Source: Aedes albopictus
Lineage: Eukaryota > Arthropoda > Insecta > Diptera > Culicidae
Direction of reading: 5' to 3'
DNA length: 64,000 nucleotides
Assembly: GCF_035046485.1 (NCBI RefSeq)
Contig: NC_085137.1
Span: 40,045,155-40,109,154, forward strand
This document shows positions 1 to 11,497 of this stretch, in pieces. Numbering within the stretch: position 1 is the first letter of the stretch; each line of letters opens with the position of its first letter. Made by a program: the position numbers and the translations under genes. The notes below the pieces were generated by a model, which ran no database searches, had not been told where the DNA came from, and saw nothing but the letters and a program-made list of their open reading frames with translations.

Positions 1-430
1 GTAGCGTGGTCCCATGGCGCCCTTGGCAAGCATCCAGATTGGCGCTCCACAATAATTGAACATTGTTAATTAGCAAAACTTTCTAATAATTTATTTTTAT
101 AAATTTCTTGAAAAGATTTATTTTGGTGGTTCGAAGACACAAATTCACGCCAATTTTTTTTATAGTGTTTTTCTTTGGGAATTTCAATGAGAGTTGACCA
201 GAAATTTTCCAAAATCTATTTCTCTTATACGAGTAGAAGTACGAACACATTTTGCATTTCAAGTACCTCACTAAGATCAGCACAATAATTAGAAATGACA
301 TTTAAGATTCCTAACAAAAATGATGCATGCATTTCTTCAAGAAATCTTCCAGTATTTTGCTTTTCTCTTCTGAAATTTTTGTTCAACTGAATTTGGTTTT
401 CAATTGGTTCTACCAAAATATTTTCTAGAA
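1..430. other. AT-rich non-coding sequence, no gene seen
   Basis: No supportable coding region. The first 50 bases contain GGCGCCCTTGGC and ATTGGCGC words like those at the ends of some hAT-type elements, but no second end is visible. The rest is AT-rich and grades into the degenerate minisatellite that follows. Confidence 0.4.
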
Positions 431-3400
431 GATCTGTAAGAAAATTTTCAGTAATCATAGACGAACCACGGATATGGATAAATACCAGGAAGAATTCCTA
501 AATAAATCTCCATTTGAGCTTTGTTGGAATCTCTGGAAGAATTCCTGCTAGAATTACAGAATGAAAATACGCAGGAATCACTGAAGGAATTCCTGCAGGA
601 ATTTCCGTTGCACGTGGAAATCCGGTAGACATATCAGGAAAAATTTCCAATGGAATTCATGGAGTAATTCTTGCAGGAATTCTTGGAGTATTTTGTAAAG
701 AAACGCCTGAAGGAAAGTCTGTAGAAATTTGTGGTAGAACACTGGAAGAATTTCTGAAAGAGTACTTGGAAGAACTTATTTTTGGCGGAATCCCTGTTGA
801 AGTTTCTTAAGGAATTCCTGGAAGGCATTCAAAAGTATTTTTGGAAAAATTTTGTATAAAATCAAAGGGCAGATTTTCCAACAGAATACTCAGATAAATT
901 TTTGAAATAAATAAAAATATGTGTAATAATTTCTGCAGCAATTTTTAGACGTATTTTCGAAGGAATCCCTTGAGGGATTTCTAAAGGAATCGCTGCAGGA
1001 TTTTTTATAGGAATCTATGGAGGAACTACTGAGGAAATTTACAGTTCCAAAGTAAACCTTAAAGATATTTTTGCAGGAATCTCTATAAAAATTTGTGAAG
1101 GAAACTCTGGAAAATTAAAAAAAAATCATTGAAGATTTTCCAGCAATAAACCCAGAAAAATGTGGAATAGTAGTATTGAGAAATAGAAGTATGAAGATTA
1201 TTTGAAGGAATTTCTGAAAAAAACCTTGATGAAAATTTACAAATCTATCACTGAAAAGTTTTGGGAATATCTTCTGAAATTCCTTGAGGAAAATTTGGAA
1301 GATTTCTAATAAAATCTTTTAGATCACGAATAATTCTCTGATTAATTTCTGAATGAATTCCTAGACATCCTAGATCTTGAATTTCTAAAGGAGTAAAAGA
1401 AATATTTTCATGAATACGTAGAAAATCTTTAGAAGTAGCCTCAAGACATGTTTAGAAATTCTTAAAAAGGACTTTTAGAAAGAACTTTCACTATAACTTT
1501 GAAAGCATATTGATTTTGCTTTGTTCATTAAAAACCTAAAATAAATTCTCAAAATAGAATTGTAGATAAATTCTCTGGAGACATCATGGTAAATGTTCAA
1601 AATAAACTAGAGAATTCTGATTTTCTTTAAGAATATGGAAAAACTTTCAGAAAATCCTGTTTTCTTCTAGCCTTAGGCCTTTTCGGCGCCCCTCTGAGGC
1701 TGTCGCCCTTGGCGGGGGCCAACCTGGCCAACCGCACGCTACGGCTCTGCCTCCAAGAAATCTAGCTGGGATTCCTCTAGCAGTTCCTGCTGGAAATATA
1801 ACAGAAATTCCTGGAGGACTCGCGATAACTGCAGAAATAACATCTGGAAATGCTTTATTATTAGCTTTATTAGGGAGATTTTCAGCCCGAGGTTGGTTCA
1901 TCTCCAAGCTGGAAATGCTTGAGAAACCCAGCAAGATTGCTTGTAGAGATTCTGGCGAAACCATGAAGGAATCACAGCAGAAATTTCTAGCAGAAACCTA
2001 TCAGGCATTCCTGGGGAATTCCTTGAACATGTCTTAACAGATTTCTCGAGGGATGCCTACTGGAGTTCCTCCGACAATTGGGTTTTTAAATTAAGAAAAA
2101 TGTATCGATTTTTTGATTTTATACGAAAGAGCACCTTTGTCTGAGCACCTCTGATTTTTTTCAGATTTTTAGAACTTTATTTTGGTATCTAAAATCAATT
2201 TCAAAGAGATTTTTTGAAATCACCTTTTGACAGCTGGGCAACTGTTTGACAGCTCCACCCAGTACAAAATGCGACAAGGGGTGATTCGACAAATCGCTCC
2301 CATACAAACTTCAAATTGATTTTTAAATAGGTTCCCGGGCACCAAAATTCATGAAAATTTGGATTTTGGCTCAGTTTTGCATGCTGATTCAGAATATGGA
2401 ATTATCTCAAACCGCTAAAGAAGCCAATTCCTGCTAGGATTCCTCCAGGATTTTCTCCTGGGATTTCTCAAAAGAGTGCTCTTGAAGTTCTTTCAGATAT
2501 TCCTGCTATGGTTAAGGAAGATTTCAAGGATTTTTTTAGGAATGTCTCTTGGAATACATTCATTGTTACTGATGAAATTACTTCAGAAATTCCTACCACA
2601 ATTTCTTCGGGAAATCTTGTGCAGGTTTCTCAAGCATGTTTAGTAGAAATATTGCATGGGAAACTCAAAAAAAGTCCTAAAGAATTTTTACCATACATGT
2701 CTAGAGGAATCCCAGTAGCACTCTTGTAGAAATTTCAGAAGTAGTTACTAAAGTAATCTCAAGAGGATCCCCAGTATGAATACGCAATTTCTGAAGAAAT
2801 CCGTGAATAAATTACAGCATAAATTGCTGGAGGAGATGCCAGAAGATTCTTGGACGAATCCTAGCAGAAATTTCTTTGGAATCCTAACAGAGCAATCTTT
2901 GGAAAAATAATCGAAGGAATCACAGGAGAAATTTCTGGAGGTATCCATGGAAAAAATCCTTGCGGTGTCTCAAAAAGAATTTCTAGAGAAGCAGGCATCC
3001 CTGGAAGATTTCTGAAAGTATGCCTGAGAAATCCCAGCAAGAATTGCTGGAGAAATCCAAGTAGAAGTATGTGATGAAGATGGCAGCGTAGCTGACACTC
3101 TGGTTTAAGAGGAACCTGATGATACAGATTTCAGATTTTACGGTACATCGAATGAATACGAAGCTGATAGTCATTAGGAGGGATACGTAAGCACGTCGGC
3201 CGATACGATTCAGTTCCCGCATTCTTTTATTGATTCCTCCCTGCTCTAGGGATTCCTCCCAGAATTCCTTTAGATATTTCACACGGGTTTCCTTCAGGGA
3301 TTCTTCTAGGAATTTATTCAGGGCGTCTGTCCGAGAGGACTCCCGAGATTGCTCCAGCAATCAAATACTACCAGGACTACTTCATTGATTTCTCCTCAGT

Positions 3401-3440
3401 TTCGTTCAGAGAATTTCCCGGGATAATTTATGGATTCTTG
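430..3440. repeat. Degenerate 12-bp minisatellite block (GGAATTCC-type), with foreign fragments
   Basis: Sequence is dominated by loosely repeated words such as AGGAATTCCTCC and TCTGGAGGAATT at roughly 12-bp spacing, on both polarities. Open frames here translate into low-complexity strings and are not genes. Three islands interrupt it: a GC-rich stretch at about 1680-1750 with hAT-end-like GGCGCCCCTCTGAGG; a fragment at about 1855-1915 resembling the tail of the tRNA-derived SINE seen at 59101-59254; and about 2090-2420 of ordinary AT-rich sequence. Confidence 0.7.
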
Positions 3441-3637
3441 CTAAAAATCCCGGGAATCAAAACCAGACACTTTCATCATGATCCGACATAATTACAAAGT
3501 TTGAATTAGAGCAAATAAGCACGAAAGAGTTAAATAATATACATCTGTAAGCTAGATAGACATAAATTTTCTAAGCCTCCAGTCACCAGTAGTACTACAT
3601 TTCGCTTTCTAGAGCTCAGGAAAGGATGGAAGAAAAT
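3441..3637. other. Short non-repetitive spacer before the LINE
   Basis: Non-coding sequence between the minisatellite and the LINE target site. No gene seen. Confidence 0.4.
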
Positions 3638-3648
3638 ATTCTGGATTC
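3638..3648. other. LINE target-site duplication, 3' side
   Basis: ATTCTGGATTC, matching 9660-9670 exactly over 11 bp. The flanking bases differ, so the repeat is exactly 11 bp. Confidence 0.85.
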
Positions 3649-3943
3649 TTCTTCTTCTTCTTCTTCTTCTCTGGAACTGTCAGCGACAGTTCATTTAAGG
3701 GCAGAGTGACAAGACTATAATGCCCTGTGGTTATTAGCGAGAGTTGTACTCAGGCGTTCCACTAAGTACAAGGCTCCCCCGTTTCCCTCTATCAACCATC
3801 ACCAATGATGAGTTCAGTTAAACTACAGGAATTTAAATATCTACATTGATATCTTTCAAAAAATTACAAACTTCTAGTAGTGTATCAATAGATTTACTTT
3901 TAAACAGATCAATTAAACTACGAAATTTGCAATCGAACGAGTA

Positions 3944-5331
3944 CCGTGACCGGCCCTAATTCTGCGCAGTCCCTAATTCGGCGCACTTTCTCGAATATAC
4001 CACAAAATCGCGGACGCTAGTTCAATATTAGCTTCAAATATATTTTTTGAATATTGCTTCAATAGTAATGAAAAAGTTTGTGAAGAAAAAATTTTCAAAT
4101 CAACGATCATTATTATGTAAAAAAAAAAATAAAATGATGTCGCAAGTACTGTAAATTGCCTGAAATCTGTGTCCGCTAGCGAAACTGCTAAAATGTTGCT
4201 TCATGAGCTGAAGCATTTTGCGACATAAATAATGAAGAGAATGTCTGCTTTTCCATGCGCATCCTGTACTACTGTCTTAGAGGAATCAGAATCGGCAAAA
4301 AAGAATTGAGTTTTCTTCTTCTTTTTTAAATCTTCTTGTTCTTAGGTGCGCAGAATTAGGAACCGGTATTAAATGGTGGTCCTAATTCTGCGCAGACATT
4401 TCAACACTAAGTTTTGAACATATATTTAATAAACAAACATCATATAAATGCCGCCATAGTTATAACTGGGATATTCTATGTTTCTAGCAATCCGGTGAAT
4501 GTAATTATGGCTCAACAAGTTATTTTATGAACTTTGAAGGCTAATTTACGATTTTTGAATTTTTGATCTGATAGTTCGACCGGACTAACCACTTGTTTTA
4601 AACATTTGCTATCAACCTCGGGGGAAATTTTATGTATTCATGCAAGCATTTGTTAAATGCGAGATATGATGTGAGTTTACATCGAATTTTCTTAAACAGT
4701 GGAAATCCTGGAGTTAGACAAGAAAGAAGTTTCAGATTGCAAACAAAGATTGTGCCACCTTGTCATGGCGAAAAAGTTGATATTGCCTTTAGAAATGAAA
4801 GTTAATTTTACTAAAATGTGCACATGCGACTAACTAAAAAGCTTTACGTAGTAGTATTCGATAATGCTACAAAATCCTTTTGTGTATTATGATTCAAATT
4901 CCCTTTGCTAGGTAATCAAAGTAGGTAGTATCCAATGTTGAGGACATGCAAAGTTCCAATATGGTCGTAATGTCGTAAAAAAGTTGAAAATGAAGAATTC
5001 AATTGAATTTCATCTATGAATCATGTTCCCATTACAACATGTTATCTTTTTAGTGTTTTTCCCATGTGCGCAGAATTAGGAACATTAGTGCGCAGAATAA
5101 GGAACATTCCAAAAATGGGTGCGCAGAATTAGGAACAGAGACACACTTTAGAATTTTCATGACTTTACTTAAAAATTGAGTGTTTTGTATAAGAATTATA
5201 TTTTCCCCTCATTTACAAAGCTAATAACTATGTGCAGTCAAAAATTCAGCCAAATCGGTTCGATTTGGAATTTGTTACAGCTGATTGAAATTGAAAAAGT
5301 CTTAGATGCGCAGAATATGGGCCCTCCACGG
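3944..5331. mobile_element. Non-autonomous TA-flanked DNA transposon (1388 bp)
   Basis: The ends are inverted repeats (left CCGTGACCGGCCC..., right reverse complement CCGTGGAGGGCCC...), about 20 of 26 positions matching, with TA on both outer sides (3942-3943 and 5332-5333). Removing the element plus one TA restores the RNase H reading frame of the host LINE to a natural stop at 3833-3835, which fixes the boundaries. No transposase frame is visible inside. The motif TGCGCAGAATTAGGAAC recurs near both ends and in the middle, which suggests sub-terminal binding sites. The TA target suggests the Tc1/mariner/pogo assemblage, but this is not proven. Confidence 0.8.
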
Positions 5332-8300
5332 TATTTCGACCGCGTCATTCCGTATTTCACACAGTGCAACACAACATGTTCTCCATTTTCAGGTTCGTCA
5401 CAGATTTCGCACATCTCGTCTTCAACTAATTTCATTTTAGCTTTCCAAAATTTAGAATAATCATGCCCAGTTATAAGTCTATTCAGCAGTCTTACATTCC
5501 GATTAGTTAAATTTTTATTGAAATACCACGCCTCCTTGTTCACCGTTTGTTGAAATTGGAAAAATGTTTTGCCTTTCTGGGTTGAATATTCTCGGTACCA
5601 CAGATTCGTACTCTCTATTGATTTATTTCTAAACAAAAGAAAAGAATCTGAAAGGAGTATGCAATTAGACATGACTATGTTGCCAGTAAGAGCCGACTTC
5701 GCAAGACAATCTGCTATTTCATTACCTGTAATATTAATATGACTAGGAATCCATTGTAACGTTACGTTCCACTTAGAAGCTTTTTCTATGATTTGTTTGA
5801 TTAATTTTGATATTTTTCTAGAATGTTGACCAGAATCGATGATCAAGAGAGATGACTTCGAATCAGTATAAATAACAGCTAAATTTATTTGTTCCTCATC
5901 AATAAAAGAAAGGGCTTTATCTATGGCTAATAATTCTGCTGTTGTGATGCATGTCTCTAGTTCAAATTTGAATGAATATCTAGTGTTATTGTAAGCATTG
6001 TAAATACCTATCCCGCATTGTTCATTTATTTTTGAAGCATCTGTAAATAAATATTCTTGGCCTATTTTTATATTTACCATTGAAAAGATATAGTGCAGCT
6101 TGTTTGAGTTTAAACGGATTTGTATTAAGTTTTGAAGATTTAATGGAATCTAATTCTAGAAAAACTTCAATCTTAGGCGTTCTAGTATCAAAATTTGTAA
6201 GTGGGGATATAGCTTTAAAAATGCGTTGTTTTTTAATAAAGATTGATTCTATATATGATAATTTATCGTTGTCAATCCCTTCATTTAATGATAATAACTG
6301 TGTAGCAACAAGATTTTTGTTAAATATAGATCTGGCTATTTCTTTACAGGTAACGAATTCATGTCTATCTTCTAAGGTTTGAGTTGCGGCAACTGCAATC
6401 AGAGAATTTAGAGGAGTAGTTTTGGTGCACCCGGTTATTTTACGTAAACATTGATTGTAATTTGTGCTCAAAAGTTTTTTATTTGTCTTTCTTGCATTAT
6501 TGAAGATCGAAGCTCCGTATTCAATTCGAAAAATTGCATTGTAAATCAAAACCATAGTTTGTGGATGTGCCCCTTGTTTTAAACCGTTAATTACTTTAAT
6601 CATGTTAAGTCTGTCTATTATTTTAAGTTTTGTATGTTTAATGTGTATACCGAAGCTCATGTATCTATCTAGAGTTATTCCAAGGTATGGGTGATATTTT
6701 ACTGTTTCTATTTCTGTATTATTAATCTTTAAATCTAATATGTTGTTACTACTTTGAAAAAGTATGGCTTTTGTTTTTTGAAGATTTACATTAAAATTTA
6801 ACTTTTCTAATTCTCTGAATATTTTATTTACTGCTAGTTGTGTTTTATTGTTCAACATTTCCAGATTTTTTTCTTTTATTATCAGTGCAAAATCATCTGC
6901 AAACTGAACTAATATCTCGTCACCTTCAAATATTGTGTGTAGAGCCGCTGTATACACATTAAATAAAGTGGGGGATAAAACATCGCCTTGTGGTAAATAA
7001 TCCATTAGAAATAAACCTTTCAAGAACTTGATTTTTTAAAGCAAAAGATATTTTCTATTTCGTAAGAAATTAACAATCCAGGACGTTATTTCGCCAGGTA
7101 CACCAAAGCTAATTAAAACAGTTTCTAGAATGTCTGTTTTAACGGCGTTGAATGCATTAGACAGGTCTAAAAATACTACTGCGGTCAAAAAATTGTCTCT
7201 TTTATTTTGTTTAATTACGTTTACTAGAAAGTTTGAACATGTTGTAGTTGACATATTTTTCCGAAAGCCAAAGGATGTATCTGGAATTAATCTATTGTCC
7301 TCTAAAAAGTTTTGTAATTTAACTAAAACGGCTGAATTAATAATTTTTGTGAAAACCGGTACTAATGAAATAGGCCGCTTGCCTTCAATACTATCCTGGG
7401 CTTTTCCAGGTTTTGGAATCGCCACAATTCTGATTGTTTTAAGTGTCATCGGTAAATAGCATTCTCGCCAAAGGTCATTTAAATGTTTTACTATCGTAAC
7501 TTTAGCTTCTGGTTGAAGTTGTCGCAACATTGCGTATGTTATCCTGTCTTCTCCTGGTGATGATCTTTTCTTTTTATTATTGATTATATTATTGAATGTG
7601 TCAAAATTAAGTATATTATTCTGAATACGATATGATGCATCCACCATAAAATATGGATCATTTTTTCCAAAGTGCTTATCTAGAAAATTTTCTGCCATGG
7701 ACTTATCTTCTTGAATGATGTTGTTAGAAGGTGACTTCCTACGTTTACCGGTTAGTTTTCCTATTTTCGTCCATAGTTCAGACGAAGGCATTGTAGGGTT
7801 GATTTCCTCAACAAAGGATTCGAAGTTTCTCTTTTGAGCATCTTTTTTGAGTTTATTAAATTTTGCTTGAGCTTTTTTGCATTCAAGTAATTTTTCTAAA
7901 GTAGAATGTTTATTGAAATCTGATCTTGCTTTGTTTTATCATCCCACGCCTGCGACAATTCTTTCGACCACCAGTGTTTAGGAGTATACCGATTAGGGAT
8001 TTTGCATTTTTTGAAAATATCTGCTATTGTTTCTTGAAATTCCTGTATACTATTACAATTATCCAAGTTTAAAGTTTTAATTTGATCAGTAATTTTTTTA
8101 TGATTGTATACGAATTTTCTATTATCTATTGTATTATAGTTGAAAGTTAATTCTATTAGTAAATGGTGACTTCCTATTCCAAAATCAAGAGTTTTAAATT
8201 CAAAATTCGAAAATAGATTAGGTGTGCAAAGAGTAAGGTCTATTGCCGTTGATTTCCTGTTTAACTGTATCGGTATAAAAGTTTTAGAATTGTCATTAAG

Positions 8301-8576
8301 AAGAATTAAATTACTGTCGTTGATCAAATCCATGACTATTGATCCTTTTGCGTCTGTGAAATCGTTACCCCAGGCATGGTGATGCGAGTTAAAATCTCCG
8401 CCAATCAACACTCTAGAATAATTTTTTATCAAATCAAATATCTTTGTTAAGTCAGATTCTAAATTTGTTTTTGAAATGGAAGGTGCTATATAAATGGCAA
8501 CAATAATCATGTCCAGCGTACATAAATGAACTGCTACTGCTTGTGTTGCATCTGAAAGAACGGGTATTCTAATTGT

Positions 8577-8734
8577 TGATGATTAACCTGGGCTTGTTAG
8601 GGGAATATCTGTAAATAAAAGAAAATCGGGTTAAGTACGGTTCCTTTGAATTCCACTAAGAATTTGCATCCTTTGACAGATACGTATTTCGACCTCAACT
8701 GTAAGGTCGTCTTCAGTGTCTTGGACTTGACTCG
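8577..8734 (-). mobile_element. 158-bp SINE-like retroposon inserted in the LINE endonuclease
   Basis: It is bounded by an 11-bp duplication ATTCTAATTGT at 8566-8576 and 8735-8745. Read on the minus strand it starts with GAGTCAAGTCC, has a stem-loop CGACCT/AGGTCG (6-bp stem, 8-nt loop), and ends in an AATCATCA tail. A near-identical copy is at about 11135-11295. A pyrimidine-rich stretch ending in ACAG/TCAG, like a splice acceptor, is conserved in both copies. Confidence 0.85.
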
Positions 8735-9061
8735 ATTCTAATTGTCTTATAACCAAACTCCTGTTTCAAATAAATGGCACTACCACCATAACCATCTATC
8801 CTAGAGTCGACGAATTTGTGATACCGAGAAATATTGTACTTACTTGTTTGTTCTAATGATGGACTAGTCCAAGTTTCAGAAAGTAAAACTGCTGAATAGT
8901 TTCCCACGGTTAAAACTCTCTGTAACTCATCCTTATTCTTAGAAACGCTTTGTATGTTACACTGTAGAAATCTGAAATTATCCATTAAGAAAATATTGAA
9001 AAATTATAAGAAAACGTGTAAAATAAATCAATTGCAATTTCCGTGTTGTTTAGTGATCTGA

Positions 9062-9659
9062 TTATACTATTATACTTTCAAGATTTAGATATTTTTTGGA
9101 GCATTCTTTTATCTTTTCCTGTAGTTCTTCTGTGACCCCAGAGCATTGGATCAGAGCTGCGTAGAAGTTCGCGAGTTCCCCCCGAACGTTGCGGTTCGCC
9201 GTTTCCAGTGCATCAGCGTTTGCTTTCTTGATGATGTTGTCCCATCTTTCTCGCTCGCTAACAGCATGTCGGTTTTCCAGTCCGCTTCCTCTGGATGTTC
9301 CTCCCGCATTCCGATCCTTGATCAGATGCTGACGTTCCTCATCAATTTTCATCTTCTTTGCTCCGCCTGACAAGTCATTCGCTGGTTTCTTGATAGCGCC
9401 CAGCTGTCTTTCTTCTGGTTTGTTGATAGTGACGTTCCGTTGCTGCTGTGGTTGATTGCTTCGCGTTGTGAATCGACCGGCCGTCATTCTTGCAAACGTA
9501 TTCGGTAGTGCAGGGAATTCGGCGATGTCAGCCAAAACGTCGTACTGATTTTGAATCGGAAGCGGAGCGATGAGCTCTCTCGCCTCCACGTAGGTCAGGT
9601 TCTTCTTCAACATCATTGTTTTGATGCTTATCTCTCGCTGTCGGGAAGATAATTCTGAA
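9062..9659 (-). pseudogene. LINE ORF1 (gag-like), C-terminal part only
   Basis: The frame is open from the truncation point at 9659 to a stop at 9062, without the zinc knuckles expected further upstream. It contains LTYVEARELIAPLP and the NQYDVLADIAEFPALP stretch that usually follows the knuckles in I-group ORF1 proteins, then a polar tail rich in Q, E and K. The first in-frame Met (9616) is internal and probably not the original start. ORF2 begins 77 nt downstream of the ORF1 stop, the usual arrangement. Confidence 0.75.
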
Positions 9660-9670
9660 TTCTGGATTCG
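9660..9670. other. LINE target-site duplication, 5' side
   Basis: ATTCTGGATTC, identical to 3638-3648. It marks the 5' truncation point of the LINE inside ORF1. Confidence 0.85.
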
Positions 9671-9960
9671 GGAATGTTCAGAAATAACTAAAAGAATAGT
9701 CTAGTGTCCAGTTTACAATTGGTACCGGCCTTTTTAATGTTCAACTTCGTTGGTATGAATATCGAATGGGGCACTGTATAAAGTATGGTTCTACAAATAC
9801 TAACATACCTGTAAGTATATGTATCGAGAATAATAAAATTGAACCACGAAACGAATCAGCTGTTCGTGCAGCATGTATAAGTAGTTTACGGAGCTGTTGG
9901 GCAGCAAATAGTTTTGTTTTTTAGTTGGAATTGATTACTAATTCTTGAACGCTTCGCATC
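9671..9960. promoter_or_regulatory. Upstream region of the zinc-finger gene
   Basis: 290 bases between the LINE target duplication and the zinc-finger start codon. A TATAAA lies at about 9777-9782, but its use as a promoter is unverified. Position alone suggests that promoter and 5' UTR are here. Confidence 0.3.
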
Positions 9961-11059
9961 ATGAGTGTTCAAATTCCCGAATTCCCCATCAACAGCTGTA
10001 TGGCAGTATGCCGATTGTGTTTGAGTGAAGAATCTCTTGAGGATATTCTTGAGCAGGAGGATCTCCATATATTAATTGCGGATTTCCTCACGATTGTTGT
10101 AGGTATCTTGACTTTGAACCTGCTCGCAAAAGATTACATCTAATCCACGTTTATGGAACGCAGATATCCGAAGATGATACAACTAGTCGATTCATATGCG
10201 CTACGTGTCGGACACGGCTGACCGAGTTTCGAGACTTCAAGTGGCGTTGCCTAGAAGTGCAGGAGTTACTACAGGGACAACTGTATGCGGTTGTTGAAGA
10301 CGAAGTGCCCTTGGTGGAAGTAAAAGATATACAAGACTCGATTGAGGAGGAAAGCTTCGAAATCGTGGATGTTGTGGAATCACTGGACATCGAAAACAAT
10401 TCGGTTACTATTGAGCCTGACCATCAGGAACGCAAATCTTCACAACCAACAAACAAGCAAAAGCGACACCAACTCCAAAGGATCGAATACACCAAAACAG
10501 GGCGAAAACGATACGTCTATGACCTGAAGGAAGTCTACCGCAATCAGTTGGTGAAATGTTCAACTTGTGCGAAAATGATTCCCAAAGTTCGATTGGAAGG
10601 CCATCAGAACATGCACCAGGGCATTCGGCCGTTCCGATGCGAACGTGGTTGCAGTGACCGGAACTTTCACTGTCAGCAACTTCGGTTGCATCACTACCGG
10701 AATACACACGACGGCGAACGGCACGAGTGTGACGTGTGCTGCAAGACGTACCGATCGCTCCGCAGCCTGAACTACCACAAGAAGGACGTGCACGCGGAGA
10801 AGCCTTTCCTATGTTCAAAGTGCCCGCAAGCGTTCTCCTCAAAGTATGTATGACGATTTTGATAGTTGCTAGTTTTTTTTAAGTCGATTCATAATACATA
10901 CGTATTTTTTCCAGCTCTCGACTAAGGCAACATCTGAAGTATCATAACAGAGAGAAGAATCACCCTTGTTTGCAGTGCAAATACTCGTTCTACTCTAAAG
11001 CTGACTTGAAGAAGCATTCGAAAAGACATGAGCAGAACAGTGACGGAGCGAATACGTAG
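9961..11059 (+). CDS. ZAD-C2H2 zinc-finger protein (320 aa, three exons)
   Basis: Exons are 9961-10098, 10164-10843 and 10915-11059. The introns are 65 nt (GTAGGT...CAG, phase 0) and 71 nt (GTATGT...CAG). The first intron is inferred because joining GTT to ATA completes a ZAD domain: CRLC near residue 17, then ISEDD and CATC. Five C2H2-type fingers follow: an atypical CSTC finger, CERGC, CDVC, CSKC (split by intron 2) and CLQC ending HSKRH. The middle region is acidic. ZAD-ZNFs are a large insect family of nuclear DNA-binding regulators, and the ZAD mediates dimerisation. The target of this one is unknown. The gene lies directly between the LINE and a SINE copy. Confidence 0.88.
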
Positions 11060-11116
11060 GAGAGAACTCAAGTTGTTTAGCATAAGGATTAAACGAAAAG
11101 AAATATAAATAGTGAA

Positions 11117-11122
11117 AATAAA
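11117..11122 (+). terminator. Polyadenylation signal AATAAA of the zinc-finger gene
   Basis: AATAAA lies 58 bases after the stop codon. The SINE copy starts about 13 bases further on, so the cleavage site probably lies at or inside the SINE edge. Confidence 0.6.
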
Positions 11123-11134
11123 CTCTTTTTCTTT

Positions 11135-11295
11135 GATGATGATTAACCTGGGCTTGTTAGGGGAATATCTGAAAATAAAAATAAAATCGCGTTAAGTACT
11201 GTTCCTTTGAATTCCACTAAGAATTTGCATCCTTTGACAGATACGTATTTCGACCTCAACTGTAAGGTCGTCTTCAGTGTCTTGTACTTGACTCG
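11135..11295 (-). mobile_element. Second copy of the 158-bp SINE-like retroposon
   Basis: It aligns end to end with 8577-8734 with only a few differences, including TGATGATGATT at the tail side and CTTGACTCG at the head side. It is antisense to the preceding gene. A clean target duplication is not obvious here because the right side runs into another repeat. Confidence 0.8.
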
Positions 11296-11309
11296 ACTCT
11301 TCAGTCGAA

Positions 11310-11495
11310 TCAAACAAACGTCAGTACATCAATTGACGTTAAATGAACTCAAAATTCATTCGATTGTTCATTTCGACTAACCTGGCGCACCGTTTTGACG
11401 GTGACGGCGCGATAACTGCAAAATTGTTGCACTTACCGGACTTGCAGTTTAAAAGCATTGCAGTTAAACCGTTTGCACCAACCGAACGTCTACTG
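11310..11495 (+). mobile_element. Left-truncated pogo-like MITE
   Basis: It matches the right 185 bases or so of the 258-bp elements at 30158-30415 and 31929-32186, ending CGAACGTCTACTG followed by TA. The left terminal repeat is missing. Confidence 0.75.
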
Positions 11496-11497
11496 TA

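Larger units (their letters stand above)
3833..8985 (-). pseudogene. LINE ORF2: endonuclease, reverse transcriptase, RNase H (broken)
   Basis: Endonuclease: the N-terminal part (8985 to about 8746) has LQCNIQS and LLSETW. The remainder (8576 to about 7896) has GGDFNSHHHAWG and GSHHLLIE. The 158-bp SINE lies between the two. Reverse transcriptase: 7791-7036 carries KRPISLVPVFTKI, FGFRKN and FLDLSNAFNAV. After a frameshift near 7023-7036, 7023-6022 carries LPQGDVLSPTLFN and the catalytic FADD (about 6892-6903). RNase H: 6080 onward has FTDAS, ELLAIDKAL, IYTDSKS and WIPSHINITGNEIAD, so all catalytic acids are present. A C-terminal CEICDEPENGEHVVLHC matches the CCHC-like tail of this group. The last 36 codons lie beyond the TA element, at 3941-3833. 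The element is dead through frameshifts and insertions, although most motifs remain intact. Confidence 0.88.
3649..9659 (-). mobile_element. 5'-truncated I-group non-LTR retrotransposon, broken by two later insertions
   Basis: The element lies on the minus strand, with its 3' end at the CTT/AAG microsatellite near 3649-3672 and its truncated 5' end at 9659. It is bounded by an 11-bp direct repeat ATTCTGGATTC at 3638-3648 and 9660-9670, the expected target-site duplication. Order on the minus strand is ORF1 C-terminus, apurinic endonuclease, reverse transcriptase, RNase H with a CCHC-like tail, then 3' UTR. RNase H after the RT places it in the I/Loner/LOA group rather than Jockey; the exact family is not assigned. 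Two younger insertions, a 158-bp SINE and a 1388-bp DNA element, split ORF2. Confidence 0.9.

Noticed and set aside
8640..8735. Hammerhead ribozyme in the SINE
   Set aside because: CTGAAGA, a 6-bp stem and GAAA-like bases are present, but the core is off by one nucleotide and flanking stems do not close well, so it is kept only as a lead.
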